From the NCBI RefSeq assembly GCF_020886055.1, contig NZ_AP025184.1:1-64000 (forward strand): a DNA stretch of 64,000 bases, read 5' to 3'. Source of the stretch: Flavobacterium ammoniigenes. GTDB taxonomy: Bacteria > Bacteroidota > Bacteroidia > Flavobacteriales > Flavobacteriaceae. Shown piece after piece: positions 26,214-37,893 of this stretch (positions within the stretch are counted from its first letter, which is position 1; each line of letters starts with the position of its first letter). Both the position numbers and the translations under genes were made by a program. The notes under the pieces were generated by a model. It worked only from the letters and a program-made list of their open reading frames with translations, did not search any database and was not told the DNA's origin.

Positions 26214-26669
26214 ATGGATGCCATTGACAAGCGAATTTTAATGGTCTTGCAGGAAGATGCTAAAGCCAACATCAAAATGATTGCTGAAAAATCAGGTTTA
26301 TCAGTCTCTCCGACATTTGCAAGAATTAAGAAATTGGAACAATTGGGCTATATCAAAAAATATGTAGCATTATTAGATGAAGTAAAAATTGGTAAATCCA
26401 TTCAGGTATTTTGCCAAGTAACCTTATCGATTCATTCCAAGGAAGTAATTGATAATTTCAAAAAGAAAATCGCAAAATTATCTGATGTGATGGGGTGTTA
26501 TCATGTTTCGGGCAACTATGATTTTTTATTAAAAATTGCAGTCAAAGACATGAATGAATACCAACGATTTGCAGTAGAAAAATTGTCTGTCATTGAGGGA
26601 ATATCCAATGTTCAAAGCACTTTTGTTTTAGAAGAAATTAAAAACGAAGTAGCGCATAAACTACAATAA
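26214..26669 (+). CDS. Lrp/AsnC-family transcriptional regulator
   Basis: The 151-residue regulator has an N-terminal helix-turn-helix (IDKRILMVLQEDAKANIKMIA, then SVSPTFARIKKLEQLGYI) and a C-terminal RAM domain ending LSVIEGISNVQSTFVLEEI. It is clearly paralogous to the regulator at 13377-13841. Its divergent position suggests control of the histidine-decarboxylase-like gene, probably with an amino-acid ligand. That link is inferred. A terminator follows directly. Confidence 0.9.
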   Translation: MDAIDKRILMVLQEDAKANIKMIAEKSGLSVSPTFARIKKLEQLGYIKKYVALLDEVKIGKSIQVFCQVTLSIHSKEVIDNFKKKIAKLSDVMGCYHVSGNYDFLLKIAVKDMNEYQRFAVEKLSVIEGISNVQSTFVLEEIKNEVAHKLQ

Positions 26670-26671
26670 AA

Positions 26672-26693
26672 AAGGCTCCATTTCTGGAGCCTT
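26672..26693 (+). terminator. Terminator after the second lrp gene
   Basis: A 9-bp stem AAGGCTCCA / TGGAGCCTT with a TTTC loop starts 3 bp after the stop codon and is preceded by an A-run. It could serve the convergent DUF3467 gene as well. Confidence 0.85.
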
Positions 26694-26700
26694 CTACTTA

Positions 26701-27003
26701 TTAAGCTTGTCCCGCAGGACCAAAATTCAATGGAATCGGAGCTTGTTCAGTGTCTTTGATTTCGCCATGAGCGACTTCAAATCGGTGAATATTTTCTCCA
26801 ATGGCTTTCAACAATCTTTTAGCATGCTGAGGGGTCAAAACAATTCTTGACTTTACTTTTGCTTTAGGAATGCCTGGCATAATGCTTACAAAATCTAAAA
26901 CAAATTCAGAAGAAGAATGATTGATAATCGCCAAATTAGAATAAATTCCTTCGGCTGTTTGCTCATCCAACTCAATGTTAATTTGGTCTTGTTGCTCTGT
27001 CAT
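26701..27003 (-). CDS. DUF3467 protein
   Basis: The 100-residue protein matches the DUF3467 family pattern: IYSNLAIINHSSSEFVLDFVSIMPG, then KVKSRIVLTPQHAKRLLKAI and a short acidic/proline tail. The function is unknown. It has no signal peptide or membrane segment, so it is likely cytosolic. In Bacteroidota it commonly lies just downstream of rpoC as here, 61 nt away with a hairpin terminator in between, so it may be expressed by read-through. Confidence 0.85.
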   Translation of the reverse strand: MTEQQDQINIELDEQTAEGIYSNLAIINHSSSEFVLDFVSIMPGIPKAKVKSRIVLTPQHAKRLLKAIGENIHRFEVAHGEIKDTEQAPIPLNFGPAGQA

Positions 27004-27015
27004 AATAAAAAGATT

Positions 27016-27049
27016 AAAAAATCAAAGTCTGTATTGCTACAGACTTTGA
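27016..27049 (-). terminator. Terminator after rpoC
   Basis: A 12-bp perfect stem (27022-27033 and 27038-27049, TCAAAGTCTGTA) with a TTGC loop is followed on the minus strand by six T. Confidence 0.85.
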
Positions 27050-27064
27050 AACTTGATATTTGAA

Positions 27065-30000
27065 TTAATAAATATACTCTTCTTTGCTAGCCATCATTTC
27101 ATTGTAATCGTCTTTAGATCCTACAATCGTGTGATCGTATTCTCTCATACCTGTACCAGCAGGAATTCTGTGACCTACAATAACATTTTCTTTCAAGCCT
27201 TCTAAGTAATCTACTTTACCTGCAACTGCAGCTTCGTTTAATACTTTAGTAGTCTCTTGGAAAGAGGCTGCCGAAATAAATGATTTCGTTTGAAGAGATG
27301 CTCTCGTAATACCTTGAAGTACTGGAGTAGCAGTTGCTGTAATGACATCACGAGCTACAACTAAGTTTTTATCCGTACGTTTCAACAATGAATTTTCATC
27401 ACGTAATTGACGAGGCGTAATGATTTGTCCTGGTTTCAATGAATCAGAATCACCTGCATCTTCCACCACTTTCATTCCGTACAACTTATCGTTTTCAAGG
27501 ATGAAATCTTTAGTGTGGATCAATTGATCTTCTAAGAATAAAGTATCTCCTGGATCTTGAACTCTTACTTTACGCATCATTTGACGAATCACAACCTCGA
27601 AGTGTTTGTCATTGATTTTTACCCCTTGTAAACGGTATACTTCTTGAATTTCGTTTACCAAGTACTGTTGAACAGCAGCTGGACCTTGAATTCTTAAAAT
27701 ATCGTCTGGAGTAATAGCACCGTCTGACAAAGGAACACCTGCTCTTACAAAGTCATTTTCTTGAACCAAGATTTGACTAGATAATTTCACTAAGTATTTC
27801 TTCACTTCACCAAATTTAGATTCGATGATGATTTCGCGGTTACCACGTTTGATTTTTCCGAAAGAAACAACACCGTCGATTTCTGAAACTACTGCTGGGT
27901 TGGAAGGATTACGAGCTTCTAACAACTCTGTAATTCTTGGTAAACCTCCTGTGATATCTCCTGATTTAGAAGAACGACGTGGGATTTTTACCAATACTTT
28001 ACCAGCTTTAATTTTCTCACCATTGTCAACCATCAAGTGGGCACCTACTGGTAAGTTATACGAACGGATTAATTCATTGTCTTTACCGTAAACCAATAAA
28101 GTAGGAATTAATTTTTTGTTTCTTGCTTCCGAAATTACTTTTTCTTGGAAACCAGTTTGCTCATCGATTTCAACCATGAACGATTGTCCTTGCTCTAAAT
28201 CTTCGTAAGCAATTTTACCAGTAAACTCAGAAACAATAACTCCATTATATGGATCCCATTTACAGATTACTTCTCCTTTTGCAACCGACTGTCCGTCTTT
28301 AACAAAAATACTCGATCCGTAAGGGATGTTATTTGTACTTAATAAAATACCTGTTTTTTCATCGATTAATTTCAATTCAGTAGAACGAGAAACAACAATA
28401 TCAACTGCGTTTCCTTCGCTATCTTCTCCTTTAACTGTTTTTAAATCTTCGATTTCTAATTTTCCTGGGAAACGAGCTACAATGCTTGATTCTTCAGAAA
28501 TACCTCCTGCAACCCCTCCTACGTGGAACGTACGAAGTGTCAACTGTGTACCTGGCTCTCCAATAGATTGCGCAGCGATAACTCCAACTGCTTCTCCTCT
28601 TTGAGTCATTTTTCCAGTAGCTAAGTTTCTACCGTAACATTTAGCACAGATTCCTTTTAATGCCTCACAAGTTAATGGAGAACGAACTTCTACTTTTTCA
28701 ACTGGAGAAGCGTCGATAGCTTTCACAATTGCTTCTGTAATTTGTTGTCCAGACGCCACTAAAACTTCGTTGGTCAAAGGATTGATTACATCTTGTAATG
28801 CAACACGTCCAAGGATTCTTTCGCCTAAAGATTCTACGATTTCTTCGTTTTTCTTCAAAGCTGAAACTTCAACTCCTCTTAAAGTACCACAATCTTCAAT
28901 GTTCACAATAACGTCTTGAGAAACGTCGTGTAATCTTCTTGTTAAGTATCCTGCATCTGCAGTTTTAAGAGCTGTATCCGCAAGACCTTTACGAGCACCG
29001 TGAGTAGAAATAAAGTACTCAAGGATCGAAAGACCTTCTTTAAAGTTAGATAAAATCGGATTTTCAATAATTTCACCACCACCAGCAGTCGATTTTTTAG
29101 GCTTAGCCATCAAACCACGCATACCAGTTAACTGACGAATTTGTTCTTTAGATCCCCTTGCTCCAGAGTCAAGCATCATGTACACAGAATTGAAACCTTG
29201 TTGGTCTTCTCTAATGTTTTTCATTGCTGCTTCTGTCAATTGAGCATTGGTAGAAGTCCATACATCAATAACTTGGTTGTAACGTTCGTTATTAGTGATA
29301 AGACCCATGTTATAGTTAGCAGAAATACCTTCAACTTGCTCTCTAGCATCTGCAATTAATTTTGTTTTTTGTTCTGGAATTCTAATATCACCTAATGAGA
29401 ATGACAATCCACCTTTAAAGGCAAATTTATACCCCATATCTTTCATATTATCCAAGAAAGCAGCTGTGGTAGGTACATCAGTTACACTTAAAATGTGACC
29501 GATAATATCTCTTAAGTTTTTCTTAGTTAATACATCATTGATGTATCCAGCAGCTTCAGGAACTACTTCATTAAACAAGACACGACCTGCAGTAGTTTGG
29601 ATTATTTTGTAAACCAACTCTCCATTTTCGTTAAAATCTTTTGCTCTAATTTTCACACGAGCATTCAATTCTAATTGTCCTTCGTTTAATGCAATGTTTA
29701 CCTCTTCAGCAGAATAGAAAGTCAAATCTTGACCTAAAATTTTATGCTCAGGAGTTGATAAACGCTCTTTGGTCATATAATATAGACCCAAAACCATGTC
29801 CTGAGAAGGTACCGTGATCGGTGCTCCATTAGCAGGGTTCAAAATATTGTGAGAAGCCAACATTAATAATTGTGCTTCCAAAATTGCTTCTGGTCCTAAT
29901 GGCAAGTGAACCGCCATCTGGTCACCATCAAAATCCGCGTTGAACGCCGTACACACTAAAGGGTGCAATTGGATTGCTTTACCTTCAATTAACTTAGGTT

Positions 30001-31375
30001 GGAACGCTTGGATTCCTAAACGGTGCAAAGTAGGAGCACGATTCAGTAATACTGGGTGTCCTTTGATTACATTTTCAAGGATGTCCCAAACTACAGGCTC
30101 TTTTTTGTCAATTATTTTTTTAGCTGATTTTACCGTTTTAACAATACCTCTTTCAATCAATTTACGGATTACAAAAGGTTTGTATAATTCAGATGCCATA
30201 TCTTTTGGGATACCACATTCGAATAATTTCAACTCAGGTCCAACAACAATTACCGAACGAGCAGAATAATCTACACGTTTTCCAAGTAAGTTTTGACGGA
30301 AACGTCCTTGTTTCCCTTTTAATGAATCTGATAATGATTTTAATGGTCTGTTAGATTCTGTTTTTACTGCAGATGCTTTACGAGTATTGTCGAAAAGTGA
30401 ATCAACAGATTCTTGCAACATACGTTTTTCATTTCTCAAGATTACTTCTGGAGCTTTAATCTCCATCAATCTTTTCAAACGGTTGTTACGAATAATTACA
30501 CGACGGTATAAATCATTCAAATCAGAAGTAGCAAAACGACCTCCATCAAGTGGTACCAATGGACGTAATTCTGGTGGAATAACTGGAACTACTTTCATAA
30601 TCATCCATTCCGGACGATTCTCACGGTTCAAGTTAGACTCACGGAAAGACTCCACTACTTGTAATCTTTTTAATGCTTCTGTTTTACGTTGTTTAGACGT
30701 TTCGTTATTCGCACTGTGACGCAAACTGTAAGATAATTCATCTAAGTCGATGCGTGCCAATAAATCCATAATACACTCTGCTCCCATTTTGGCAACAAAT
30801 TTATTTGGATCAAAATCGTCTAAATATTGGTTGTCCGCTGGAAGGGTATCTAAAATATTCAAATACTCTTCTTCTGTCAAGAAATCTAATCTTTGTAATG
30901 GTTCACCCTCAGCATTTTGAGCAATACCAGCTTGGATCACTACGTATCTTTCGTAGTAAATAATCATATCTAATTTCTTAGATGGCAATCCAAGGATGTA
31001 TCCAATTTTGTTTGGAAGTGAACGGAAATACCAGATGTGAGCAATTGGCACAACAAGGTTGATGTGTCCTACTCTATCTCTACGTACTTTTTTCTCAGTA
31101 ACTTCTACACCACAACGGTCACAAATGATTCCTTTATATCGGATTCTTTTGTATTTTCCACAAGCACATTCGAAATCCTTAACAGGTCCAAAAATTCTTT
31201 CGCAGAAAAGTCCGTCACGCTCTGGTTTGTGCGTTCTGTAGTTGATAGTTTCAGGCTTCAATACTTCACCTCTTGATTCCTTTAAAATCGATTCAGGAGA
31301 AGCAAGTCCTATTGAAATTTTATTGAACCTTTTAACCGGGTTCTTATCTTTGTTATTATTTCTATTATTCATCAT
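27065..31375 (-). CDS. rpoC: RNA polymerase subunit beta'
   Basis: This 1436-residue catalytic subunit of RNA polymerase has the active-site motif [14 protein letters not shown] near residue 478. The N-terminal zinc finger (CACGKY ... CDRCGVEV) is near residues 70-92, the second zinc site ([15 protein letters not shown]) lies in the C-terminal half, and the bridge-helix/trigger-loop region is intact. It follows rpoB after an unusually long 266-nt spacer containing several hairpins. It is the last gene of the transcription/translation cluster. Confidence 0.98.
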   Translation of the reverse strand: MMNNRNNNKDKNPVKRFNKISIGLASPESILKESRGEVLKPETINYRTHKPERDGLFCERIFGPVKDFECACGKYKRIRYKGIICDRCGVEVTEKKVRRDRVGHINLVVPIAHIWYFRSLPNKIGYILGLPSKKLDMIIYYERYVVIQAGIAQNAEGEPLQRLDFLTEEEYLNILDTLPADNQYLDDFDPNKFVAKMGAECIMDLLARIDLDELSYSLRHSANNETSKQRKTEALKRLQVVESFRESNLNRENRPEWMIMKVVPVIPPELRPLVPLDGGRFATSDLNDLYRRVIIRNNRLKRLMEIKAPEVILRNEKRMLQESVDSLFDNTRKASAVKTESNRPLKSLSDSLKGKQGRFRQNLLGKRVDYSARSVIVVGPELKLFECGIPKDMASELYKPFVIRKLIERGIVKTVKSAKKIIDKKEPVVWDILENVIKGHPVLLNRAPTLHRLGIQAFQPKLIEGKAIQLHPLVCTAFNADFDGDQMAVHLPLGPEAILEAQLLMLASHNILNPANGAPITVPSQDMVLGLYYMTKERLSTPEHKILGQDLTFYSAEEVNIALNEGQLELNARVKIRAKDFNENGELVYKIIQTTAGRVLFNEVVPEAAGYINDVLTKKNLRDIIGHILSVTDVPTTAAFLDNMKDMGYKFAFKGGLSFSLGDIRIPEQKTKLIADAREQVEGISANYNMGLITNNERYNQVIDVWTSTNAQLTEAAMKNIREDQQGFNSVYMMLDSGARGSKEQIRQLTGMRGLMAKPKKSTAGGGEIIENPILSNFKEGLSILEYFISTHGARKGLADTALKTADAGYLTRRLHDVSQDVIVNIEDCGTLRGVEVSALKKNEEIVESLGERILGRVALQDVINPLTNEVLVASGQQITEAIVKAIDASPVEKVEVRSPLTCEALKGICAKCYGRNLATGKMTQRGEAVGVIAAQSIGEPGTQLTLRTFHVGGVAGGISEESSIVARFPGKLEIEDLKTVKGEDSEGNAVDIVVSRSTELKLIDEKTGILLSTNNIPYGSSIFVKDGQSVAKGEVICKWDPYNGVIVSEFTGKIAYEDLEQGQSFMVEIDEQTGFQEKVISEARNKKLIPTLLVYGKDNELIRSYNLPVGAHLMVDNGEKIKAGKVLVKIPRRSSKSGDITGGLPRITELLEARNPSNPAVVSEIDGVVSFGKIKRGNREIIIESKFGEVKKYLVKLSSQILVQENDFVRAGVPLSDGAITPDDILRIQGPAAVQQYLVNEIQEVYRLQGVKINDKHFEVVIRQMMRKVRVQDPGDTLFLEDQLIHTKDFILENDKLYGMKVVEDAGDSDSLKPGQIITPRQLRDENSLLKRTDKNLVVARDVITATATPVLQGITRASLQTKSFISAASFQETTKVLNEAAVAGKVDYLEGLKENVIVGHRIPAGTGMREYDHTIVGSKDDYNEMMASKEEYIY

Positions 31376-31527
31376 AGTTTTTACTATTGATTTAATTGCA
31401 ATTAAAAAATTGATTTAGATTTATGACTTGTTCCAATTAGTGATTGCACTTTTCAAAACAAACCATTCAGCTAATACCTCGAATTACTTCTCTAAACTTC
31501 AAACTTTCTTTGAAGTGCTAGTTATAA

Positions 31528-31630
31528 AAACCGGTAGGTTTCAATAAAAAATCGGAACGGTTTACGGGTATAAATCCTTAAAAACTTATTATAAATAAGT
31601 ATTCAGTTCCAAAAAATTGGAACTGAATAC
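31528..31630 (-). other. Three successive hairpins in the rpoB-rpoC spacer
   Basis: In transcript order, the first is a 14-bp perfect stem GTATTCAGTTCCAA with a 4-nt loop (31630-31599). Next comes a small hairpin ACTTAT/ATAAGT followed by T (31600-31581), then AAACCG/CGGTTT followed by TTTAT (31563-31528). Together they look like an attenuator, a processing site or a partial terminator between rpoB and rpoC. No perfect TAnnTTTG promoter for rpoC is seen in the spacer. Confidence 0.65.
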
Positions 31631-31641
31631 AGCATTCTTTT

Positions 31642-34600
31642 TTATTCTTCTAATCTGATATCTAAACCAAGACCTTTCAATTCATGCATTAATACATTGA
31701 ATGATTCTGGCAATCCTGGTTCTGGCATTGATTCACCTTTAACGATAGCTTCGTAAGATTTAGCTCTACCAATTACATCATCAGATTTAACAGTCAAGAT
31801 TTCTCTCAAAGTACTTGATGCGCCATACGCTTCAAGTGCCCAAACCTCCATCTCTCCAAAACGTTGTCCTCCAAATTGAGCTTTACCACCCAATGGTTGT
31901 TGTGTAATCAACGAGTATGGTCCAATAGAACGTGCGTGCATTTTATCATCTACCATGTGTCCTAATTTCAACATATAGATTACACCCACTGTAGCTGCTT
32001 GGTGGAAACGTTCTCCAGTACCACCATCATAAAGATGGGTATGTCCAAAACGTGGTACACCTGCTTCATCTGTCAAGGCATTGATTTCGTCTAAAGAAGC
32101 ACCATCAAAAATTGGAGTAGCAAATTTTCTACCCAAGTTCATTCCAGCCCATCCTAAAACGGTTTCATAGATCTGACCAATGTTCATACGAGATGGTACC
32201 CCAAGTGGATTCAATACGATATCTACTGGTGTTCCGTCTTCCAAGAAAGGCATATCTTCATGACGAACGATACGAGCAACAATACCTTTGTTACCGTGAC
32301 GACCCGCCATTTTATCCCCTACTTTCAACTTACGTTTTTTAGCGATATATACTTTCGCTAATTTCAAGATTCCAGCTGGCAATTCATCACCCACAGTAAT
32401 CGTGAATTTTTCTCTACGTAACGCTCCTTGCAAGTCGTTCAATTTAATTTTATAGTTATGAATTAAATCATTCACCATTTTATTAGTCGCTTCATCAGCT
32501 ACCCATTGACCTTTACTTAAGTGAGCAAAATCTTCAACGGCATACAACATTTTTTGAGTGTATTTTTTACCTTTTGGTAATACTTCTTCACCCAAATCGT
32601 TCATTACACCTTGCGATGTTTTACCGTTAACGATTACGAACAATTTCTCTACTAATTTGTCTTTTAATTCGACAAATTTAGTTTCGAATTCCAATTCAAG
32701 AGCTGTTAAAGCATCTTTATCTTGTGTTCTCTTACGTTTATCTTTTACCGCTCTTGCGAATAATTTTTTATCTAAAACCACACCGTGTAAAGATGGAGAT
32801 GCTTTTAATGACGCATCTTTAACATCACCTGCTTTATCCCCGAAGATTGCACGAAGCAATTTCTCTTCTGGAGTAGGATCTGATTCTCCTTTTGGTGTAA
32901 TTTTTCCAATAAGAATGTCACCAGGTTTTACCTCGGCTCCAATTCTAATCATACCGTTTTCGTCCAAGTCTTTAGTAGCTTCTTCAGAAACGTTTGGAAT
33001 ATCATTCGTTAACTCTTCGTTACCTAATTTAGTATCTCTCACTTCCAATGAATAATCATCCACGTGAATAGAGGTAAAGATATCGTCACGAACTACTTTC
33101 TCAGAAATTACAATCGCATCCTCAAAGTTGTACCCTTTCCAAGGCATGAAGGCTACTTTTAGGTTTCTACCCAAAGCCAACTCTCCATTTTGAGTAGCAT
33201 ATCCTTCAGATAAAACTTGACCTGGAACTACTCTATCCCCTTTTCTTACGATTGGTTTCAAGTTAATACTTGTTCCTTGGTTGGTTTTTCTAAATTTAAT
33301 TAAGTTGTATGTTTTCTCATCGGTATCAAAACTTACCATTCTTTCTTCTTCAGAACGGTCGTATTTGATAGTAATGATATTGGCATCAACGTATTCAATT
33401 GTTCCGTGTCCTTCAGCATTTATTAATACTCTAGAATCCGAAGCAACTTGACGCTCTAAACCAGTTCCTACAATTGGAGCTTCTGGGCGAATCAATGGTA
33501 CTGCTTGACGCATCATGTTTGATCCCATCAACGCACGGTTCGCATCATCATGTTCCAAGAAAGGAATCAATGAAGCTGAAATCGATGCAATTTGATTTGG
33601 TGCAACGTCAGTATAATGAACATTAGATGGTTCAATTACAGGGAAATCACCTTCTTGACGTGCAATTACGTTATCGGCAGTAATTTTTCCTGAATTATCC
33701 ATTTGAATGTTAGCTTGCGCTATCATCATTCCTTCTTCTTCTTCAGCGCTTAAGTAAACAGGAGTCGACTCTAAATCAACTACACCATTAGTTACTTTAC
33801 GGTACGGAGTTTCAATGAATCCCATACCATTCACTTTTGCATACACCCCAAGAGATGAAATCAAACCAATGTTTGGTCCCTCAGGAGTTTCAATTGGACA
33901 TAAACGTCCGTAGTGAGTATAGTGAACGTCACGCACCTCAAAACCGGCTCTTTCTCTAGAAAGTCCACCTGGTCCTAGGGCAGATAATCTTCTTTTGTGT
34001 GTGATCTCAGCTAATGGATTCGTTTGATCCATAAATTGAGACAATTGGTTTGTACCAAAGAAAGAGTTGATTACTGATGATAATGTTTTAGCATTAATCA
34101 AATCAATAGGTGTAAACACCTCGTTATCTCTAACGTTCATTCGCTCTCTAATAGTTCTAGCCATACGAGCTAAACCAACACCGAATTGTTGCGACAATTG
34201 TTCTCCAACTGTTCTAACACGACGGTTTGATAAGTGATCAATATCATCAATCTCTGCTTTAGAGTTGATCAATTCGATCAAATATTTAACAATGGTAATG
34301 ATATCTTCTTTGGTAAGCACTTGCTTTTCCATTGGGATATCCAAACCAAGTTTTTTGTTCATTCTGTAACGACCTACTTCACCTAAGTTGTAACGTTGGT
34401 CAGAGAAGAACAATTTATCGATAATGCCTCGAGCAGTTTCTTCATCAGGCGGTTCTGCGTTACGCAATTGTCTGTAAATATGCTCAACAGCTTCTTTTTC
34501 AGAGTTTGTTGGGTCTTTTTGTAACGTATTGTGAATGATAGCATAATCACCTTGATTAGCATCTTCTTTATGTAACAAAATAGATTTAACGTTCGATTCG

Positions 34601-35454
34601 ATGATTTCTTCCACATTATCTTTGTCGATAATGGTATCTCTATCAAGGATGATCTCGTTACGTTCGATAGAAACTACTTCGCCAGTATCTTCATCAACGA
34701 AGTCTTCGTGCCATGTATTCAATACACGAGCGGCTAATTTTCTACCAATATATTTTTTAAGTCCTGTTTTAGAAACTTTAATTTCTTCAGCAAGGTCAAA
34801 TATTTCAAGGATATCTTTATCTCTTTCAAAACCAATAGCTCTAAATAAAGTAGTTACTGGTAATTTTTTCTTTCTATCGATATACGCATACATTACGCTA
34901 TTGATATCGGTAGAAAATTCTATCCAAGAACCTTTAAAAGGAATTACTCTGGCAGAATATAATTTTGTTCCATTAGCATGGAATGATTGTCCAAAGAATA
35001 CACCAGGTGATCTATGTAATTGAGAAACAACTACACGTTCAGCACCATTGATAACAAAAGTACCACTTGGAGTCATGTAAGGAATTGTTCCAAGATATAC
35101 ATCTTGTACAATAGTTTCAAAGTCTTCGTGTTCTGGATCGGTACAGTACAGTTTTAAACGTGCTTTTAAAGGCACACTATATGTTAGACCTCTTTCTATA
35201 CATTCTTGAATTGTATAACGTGGTGGATCTACAAAATAATCGAGAAATTCTAATACAAAGTTATTTCTTGTATCTGTGATTGGGAAGTTTTCCATGAAGG
35301 TGTTGTACAACCCTTCGTCGCCTCTTTCGTCAGATTTGGTTTCCAATTGGAAAAAATCTTTAAACGATTTTACCTGAACATCCAGAAAATCTGGATAAGC
35401 AGGAATATTTTTAGTAGAGGCAAAATTCAATCTTTCAGTCTGATTCGTTATCAT
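31642..35454 (-). CDS. rpoB: RNA polymerase subunit beta
   Basis: This is the large subunit forming the catalytic core with beta'. From ATG 35454 it has 1270 residues and begins [13 protein letters not shown]; a longer frame would add 27 basic residues and is not typical. Conserved elements include [16 protein letters not shown] in the rifampicin region, the [19 protein letters not shown] segment, and [13 protein letters not shown] near the C-terminus. The residues commonly altered in rifampicin resistance (Asp and His within the [20 protein letters not shown] region) look wild-type. A 260-nt spacer with a long hairpin separates it from rplL. Confidence 0.98.
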   Translation of the reverse strand: MITNQTERLNFASTKNIPAYPDFLDVQVKSFKDFFQLETKSDERGDEGLYNTFMENFPITDTRNNFVLEFLDYFVDPPRYTIQECIERGLTYSVPLKARLKLYCTDPEHEDFETIVQDVYLGTIPYMTPSGTFVINGAERVVVSQLHRSPGVFFGQSFHANGTKLYSARVIPFKGSWIEFSTDINSVMYAYIDRKKKLPVTTLFRAIGFERDKDILEIFDLAEEIKVSKTGLKKYIGRKLAARVLNTWHEDFVDEDTGEVVSIERNEIILDRDTIIDKDNVEEIIESNVKSILLHKEDANQGDYAIIHNTLQKDPTNSEKEAVEHIYRQLRNAEPPDEETARGIIDKLFFSDQRYNLGEVGRYRMNKKLGLDIPMEKQVLTKEDIITIVKYLIELINSKAEIDDIDHLSNRRVRTVGEQLSQQFGVGLARMARTIRERMNVRDNEVFTPIDLINAKTLSSVINSFFGTNQLSQFMDQTNPLAEITHKRRLSALGPGGLSRERAGFEVRDVHYTHYGRLCPIETPEGPNIGLISSLGVYAKVNGMGFIETPYRKVTNGVVDLESTPVYLSAEEEEGMMIAQANIQMDNSGKITADNVIARQEGDFPVIEPSNVHYTDVAPNQIASISASLIPFLEHDDANRALMGSNMMRQAVPLIRPEAPIVGTGLERQVASDSRVLINAEGHGTIEYVDANIITIKYDRSEEERMVSFDTDEKTYNLIKFRKTNQGTSINLKPIVRKGDRVVPGQVLSEGYATQNGELALGRNLKVAFMPWKGYNFEDAIVISEKVVRDDIFTSIHVDDYSLEVRDTKLGNEELTNDIPNVSEEATKDLDENGMIRIGAEVKPGDILIGKITPKGESDPTPEEKLLRAIFGDKAGDVKDASLKASPSLHGVVLDKKLFARAVKDKRKRTQDKDALTALELEFETKFVELKDKLVEKLFVIVNGKTSQGVMNDLGEEVLPKGKKYTQKMLYAVEDFAHLSKGQWVADEATNKMVNDLIHNYKIKLNDLQGALRREKFTITVGDELPAGILKLAKVYIAKKRKLKVGDKMAGRHGNKGIVARIVRHEDMPFLEDGTPVDIVLNPLGVPSRMNIGQIYETVLGWAGMNLGRKFATPIFDGASLDEINALTDEAGVPRFGHTHLYDGGTGERFHQAATVGVIYMLKLGHMVDDKMHARSIGPYSLITQQPLGGKAQFGGQRFGEMEVWALEAYGASSTLREILTVKSDDVIGRAKSYEAIVKGESMPEPGLPESFNVLMHELKGLGLDIRLEE

Positions 35455-35654
35455 CGATGGACAAAATTTTGATTTAAAAAAAGTAATTTTTTGTGTAAAA
35501 ACACTGTTTAATTTATACTTTCTTTTTGTAACCAATACATCTTTAAAAGCAAACTAAAATAGGCCACTCTTTTTCTTCGTATTGATCAAAAACTTTTTCG
35601 TATTTTAAACTAATTTATAATAAAAATGGGCAACCATTTTATTATACGAAAAAT

Positions 35655-35692
35655 GGTTTAGGTCATTGAGTACAGTACTCAAGACCTAAACC
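35655..35692 (-). terminator. Long hairpin between rplL and rpoB, attenuator-like
   Basis: GGTTTAGGTC pairs with GACCTAAACC, and inside it TTGAGTAC pairs with GTACTCAA, giving 18 bp with a single bulged A and one central A. On the minus strand ATTTTT follows. It starts 22 nt after the rplL stop. E. coli has a partial terminator and an RNase III site at the same place. Confidence 0.75.
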
Positions 35693-35714
35693 TTGTTCTA
35701 AAACTATGTAAAAG

Positions 35715-36086
35715 TTATTTTAACTCAACAACAGCTCCAGCTTCTTCTAAAGATTTTTTAAGCCCTTCAGCTTCTTCTTTAGATACACCTTCTTTCACGT
35801 TGCTTGGAGCACCGTCAACTACATCTTTAGCTTCTTTCAAACCTAAACCTGTAAGTTCTTTTACTAATTTAACAACTGCTAATTTAGAAGCACCTGCATC
35901 TTTCAATACTACTGTAAATTCTGATTGCTCAGAAGCTCCACCAGCATCAGCACCACCAGCAGCAACTACTACAGCTGCAGCAGCAGGCTCGATACCATAC
36001 TCATCTTTTAATATTGTTGCTAATTCGTTAACTTCTTTTACTGTTAGGTTAACTAATTGTTCTGCGAATTGTTTCAAATCTGCCAT
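35715..36086 (-). CDS. rplL: Ribosomal protein bL12 (L7/L12)
   Basis: This stalk protein, present in several copies per ribosome, recruits translation factors. The 123-residue protein has an N-terminal dimerisation domain, an Ala-rich hinge ([16 protein letters not shown]) and the C-terminal domain [36 protein letters not shown]. Length is normal. It follows rplJ by 82 nt, as in the classic rplJL order. Confidence 0.98.
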   Translation of the reverse strand: MADLKQFAEQLVNLTVKEVNELATILKDEYGIEPAAAAVVVAAGGADAGGASEQSEFTVVLKDAGASKLAVVKLVKELTGLGLKEAKDVVDGAPSNVKEGVSKEEAEGLKKSLEEAGAVVELK

Positions 36087-36168
36087 TTTTTCTATCGTTT
36101 TAAAATGATTTGTAAAATATAATTTATTATTGTGCGCGTTATCTACACTTAATATAAGCTGAGCTTAA

Positions 36169-36663
36169 TTAAGCAACCTCTTCGTCTTTGAAGTGGTTTT
36201 GAAGAGCAGAAATAACTCGTTGTGCTGGTGATTGAAGTAATCCAATGATTTCGCCAATAAGTTCTTCTTTCGATTTGATAGTAGCCAAAGCTTCTAATTG
36301 ATCGTCTCCAATGTAAATTTCAGAATTAATGAAAGCTCCTTTTAATACGGGCTTATCCGATTTTTTTCTGAAATCTTTAATTATTTTTCCAGGTGCATTA
36401 GCTATATCTGAAATAAAGATAGCGCTGTTACCAGTTAACACTGATGGCAAGTCACCATAATCATTATCAGAAGCCTCCATTGCTTTTGCAAGCAAAGTGT
36501 TTTTCACAACCTCTAATTTAATGCCTGCTTTAAAACAAGCTCTTCTTAAGTCTGAAGTAGTCTCTGCATTAAGTCCAGAAATATCAGATACATAAATGAT
36601 ATTTGTACCAGCTAACTGTGCAGTTAATTCTTCAATCGCGATTGATTTTTCTTCTCTAGTCAT
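36169..36663 (-). CDS. rplJ: Ribosomal protein uL10
   Basis: This protein anchors the L12 dimers to the large subunit. The 164 residues begin MTREEKSIAIEELTAQL and contain KAGIKLEVVKNTLLAKA near residue 47. In many bacteria the L10-L12 complex represses its own operon through the rplJ leader. Here only 22 nt separate it from rplA, so any such site would have to lie within or near rplA. Confidence 0.97.
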   Translation of the reverse strand: MTREEKSIAIEELTAQLAGTNIIYVSDISGLNAETTSDLRRACFKAGIKLEVVKNTLLAKAMEASDNDYGDLPSVLTGNSAIFISDIANAPGKIIKDFRKKSDKPVLKGAFINSEIYIGDDQLEALATIKSKEELIGEIIGLLQSPAQRVISALQNHFKDEEVA

Positions 36664-36685
36664 ACTAAAAATTATTAACTACCAA

Positions 36686-37375
36686 TTATACTGCTTTTGG
36701 ATCCAATGCAATTGCAGGACTCATTGTGCTTGTAAGGTGAATACCTTTAATATAGGTACCTTTAGCAGCAGTTGGTTTAAGTTTGATTAATGTTTGAATA
36801 ATTTCGTGTGCATTGTCATAGATTTTATCAGCATCAAAAGATACTTTACCTATTCCAGCATGTACGATACCAGTTTTGTCAACTTTGAAATCGATTTTAC
36901 CAGCTTTAACTTCTTGAACTGCTTTAGCAACATCCATAGTTACCGTACCTGTTTTTGGGTTTGGCATTAAACCTCTAGGTCCTAAAACACGACCTAATGG
37001 ACCTAATTTACCCATAACAGCAGGCATAGTGATGATTACATCAATATCAGTCCAACCGTCTTTAATTTTTTGAAGGTAATCATCTAAACCAACGTGGTCT
37101 GCACCAGCCGCTTTAGCTTCAGCTTCTTTATCTGGAGTAACAAGAGCCAAAACTCTTACATCTTTACCAGTTCCATGAGGTAATGTTACCACACCTCTAA
37201 CCATTTGATTCGCTTTTCTAGGATCTACTCCTAAACGTACTGCGATATCAACAGACTCATCAAATTTTGCAGAAGCAATCACTTTAATTAATGCCGCAGC
37301 ATCTTTTAAAGAATACAATTTGTTCTTTTCAATTTTTGAAGCAGCCTCTTTTTGCTTTTTTGTCAATTTTGCCAT
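36686..37375 (-). CDS. rplA: Ribosomal protein uL1
   Basis: This L1-stalk protein binds 23S rRNA and assists release of deacylated tRNA. The 229-residue protein contains [19 protein letters not shown] near residue 128 and [17 protein letters not shown] at the C-terminus, all typical. It starts 13 nt after the rplK stop. L1 commonly represses its own rplKA message. Confidence 0.98.
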   Translation of the reverse strand: MAKLTKKQKEAASKIEKNKLYSLKDAAALIKVIASAKFDESVDIAVRLGVDPRKANQMVRGVVTLPHGTGKDVRVLALVTPDKEAEAKAAGADHVGLDDYLQKIKDGWTDIDVIITMPAVMGKLGPLGRVLGPRGLMPNPKTGTVTMDVAKAVQEVKAGKIDFKVDKTGIVHAGIGKVSFDADKIYDNAHEIIQTLIKLKPTAAKGTYIKGIHLTSTMSPAIALDPKAV

Positions 37376-37388
37376 GTCTTTCTCTTAA

Positions 37389-37826
37389 TTAAAAAGGAGC
37401 GTCTCCTGATACAGTTATACCCATAGATCTAGCTGTTCCAGCAACCATACTCATAGCAGACTCAATTGTGAATGCATTTAAGTCAGGCATTTTGTCTTCA
37501 GCAATAGCTCTAATTTGTTCCCAAGTAACACTAGCTACTTTTTTACGATTAGGCTCACCAGAACCAGATTTTAGCTTTGCAGCTTCCAATAACTGAACTG
37601 CTGCTGGAGGAGTCTTAACGACAAAATCAAATGATTTGTCTTTGTACACAGTGATTTGCACTGGACAAATTTTGCCGGGTTTATCTTGAGTTCTAGCATT
37701 AAATTGCTTACAGAACTCCATGATGTTTACCCCAGCAGCTCCTAAAGCAGGTCCAACCGGTGGCGACGGATTCGCAGCACCTCCCTTAACTTGTAGTTTA
37801 ACTACCTTACTAATTTCTTTAGCCAT
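37389..37826 (-). CDS. rplK: Ribosomal protein uL11
   Basis: This protein forms the base of the L12 stalk and the GTPase-associated centre. The 145-residue protein has the proline-rich start [20 protein letters not shown] and ends [15 protein letters not shown], as usual. It lies 67 nt downstream of nusG in the conserved secE-nusG-rplKAJL order. Confidence 0.98.
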   Translation of the reverse strand: MAKEISKVVKLQVKGGAANPSPPVGPALGAAGVNIMEFCKQFNARTQDKPGKICPVQITVYKDKSFDFVVKTPPAAVQLLEAAKLKSGSGEPNRKKVASVTWEQIRAIAEDKMPDLNAFTIESAMSMVAGTARSMGITVSGDAPF

Positions 37827-37893
37827 TTTTTAAAAAATTTAACATTACACTCAATGGAAGCGAGAGTAATGGTTATTATAGATGTAACAAAAA

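Noticed and set aside
32558..33055. 165-codon open frame on the plus strand inside rpoB, and similar long antisense frames in acnB, rpoC and susC
   Set aside because: They are mirror images of highly conserved coding sequence, have no recognisable domains or start signals, and arise from codon bias.
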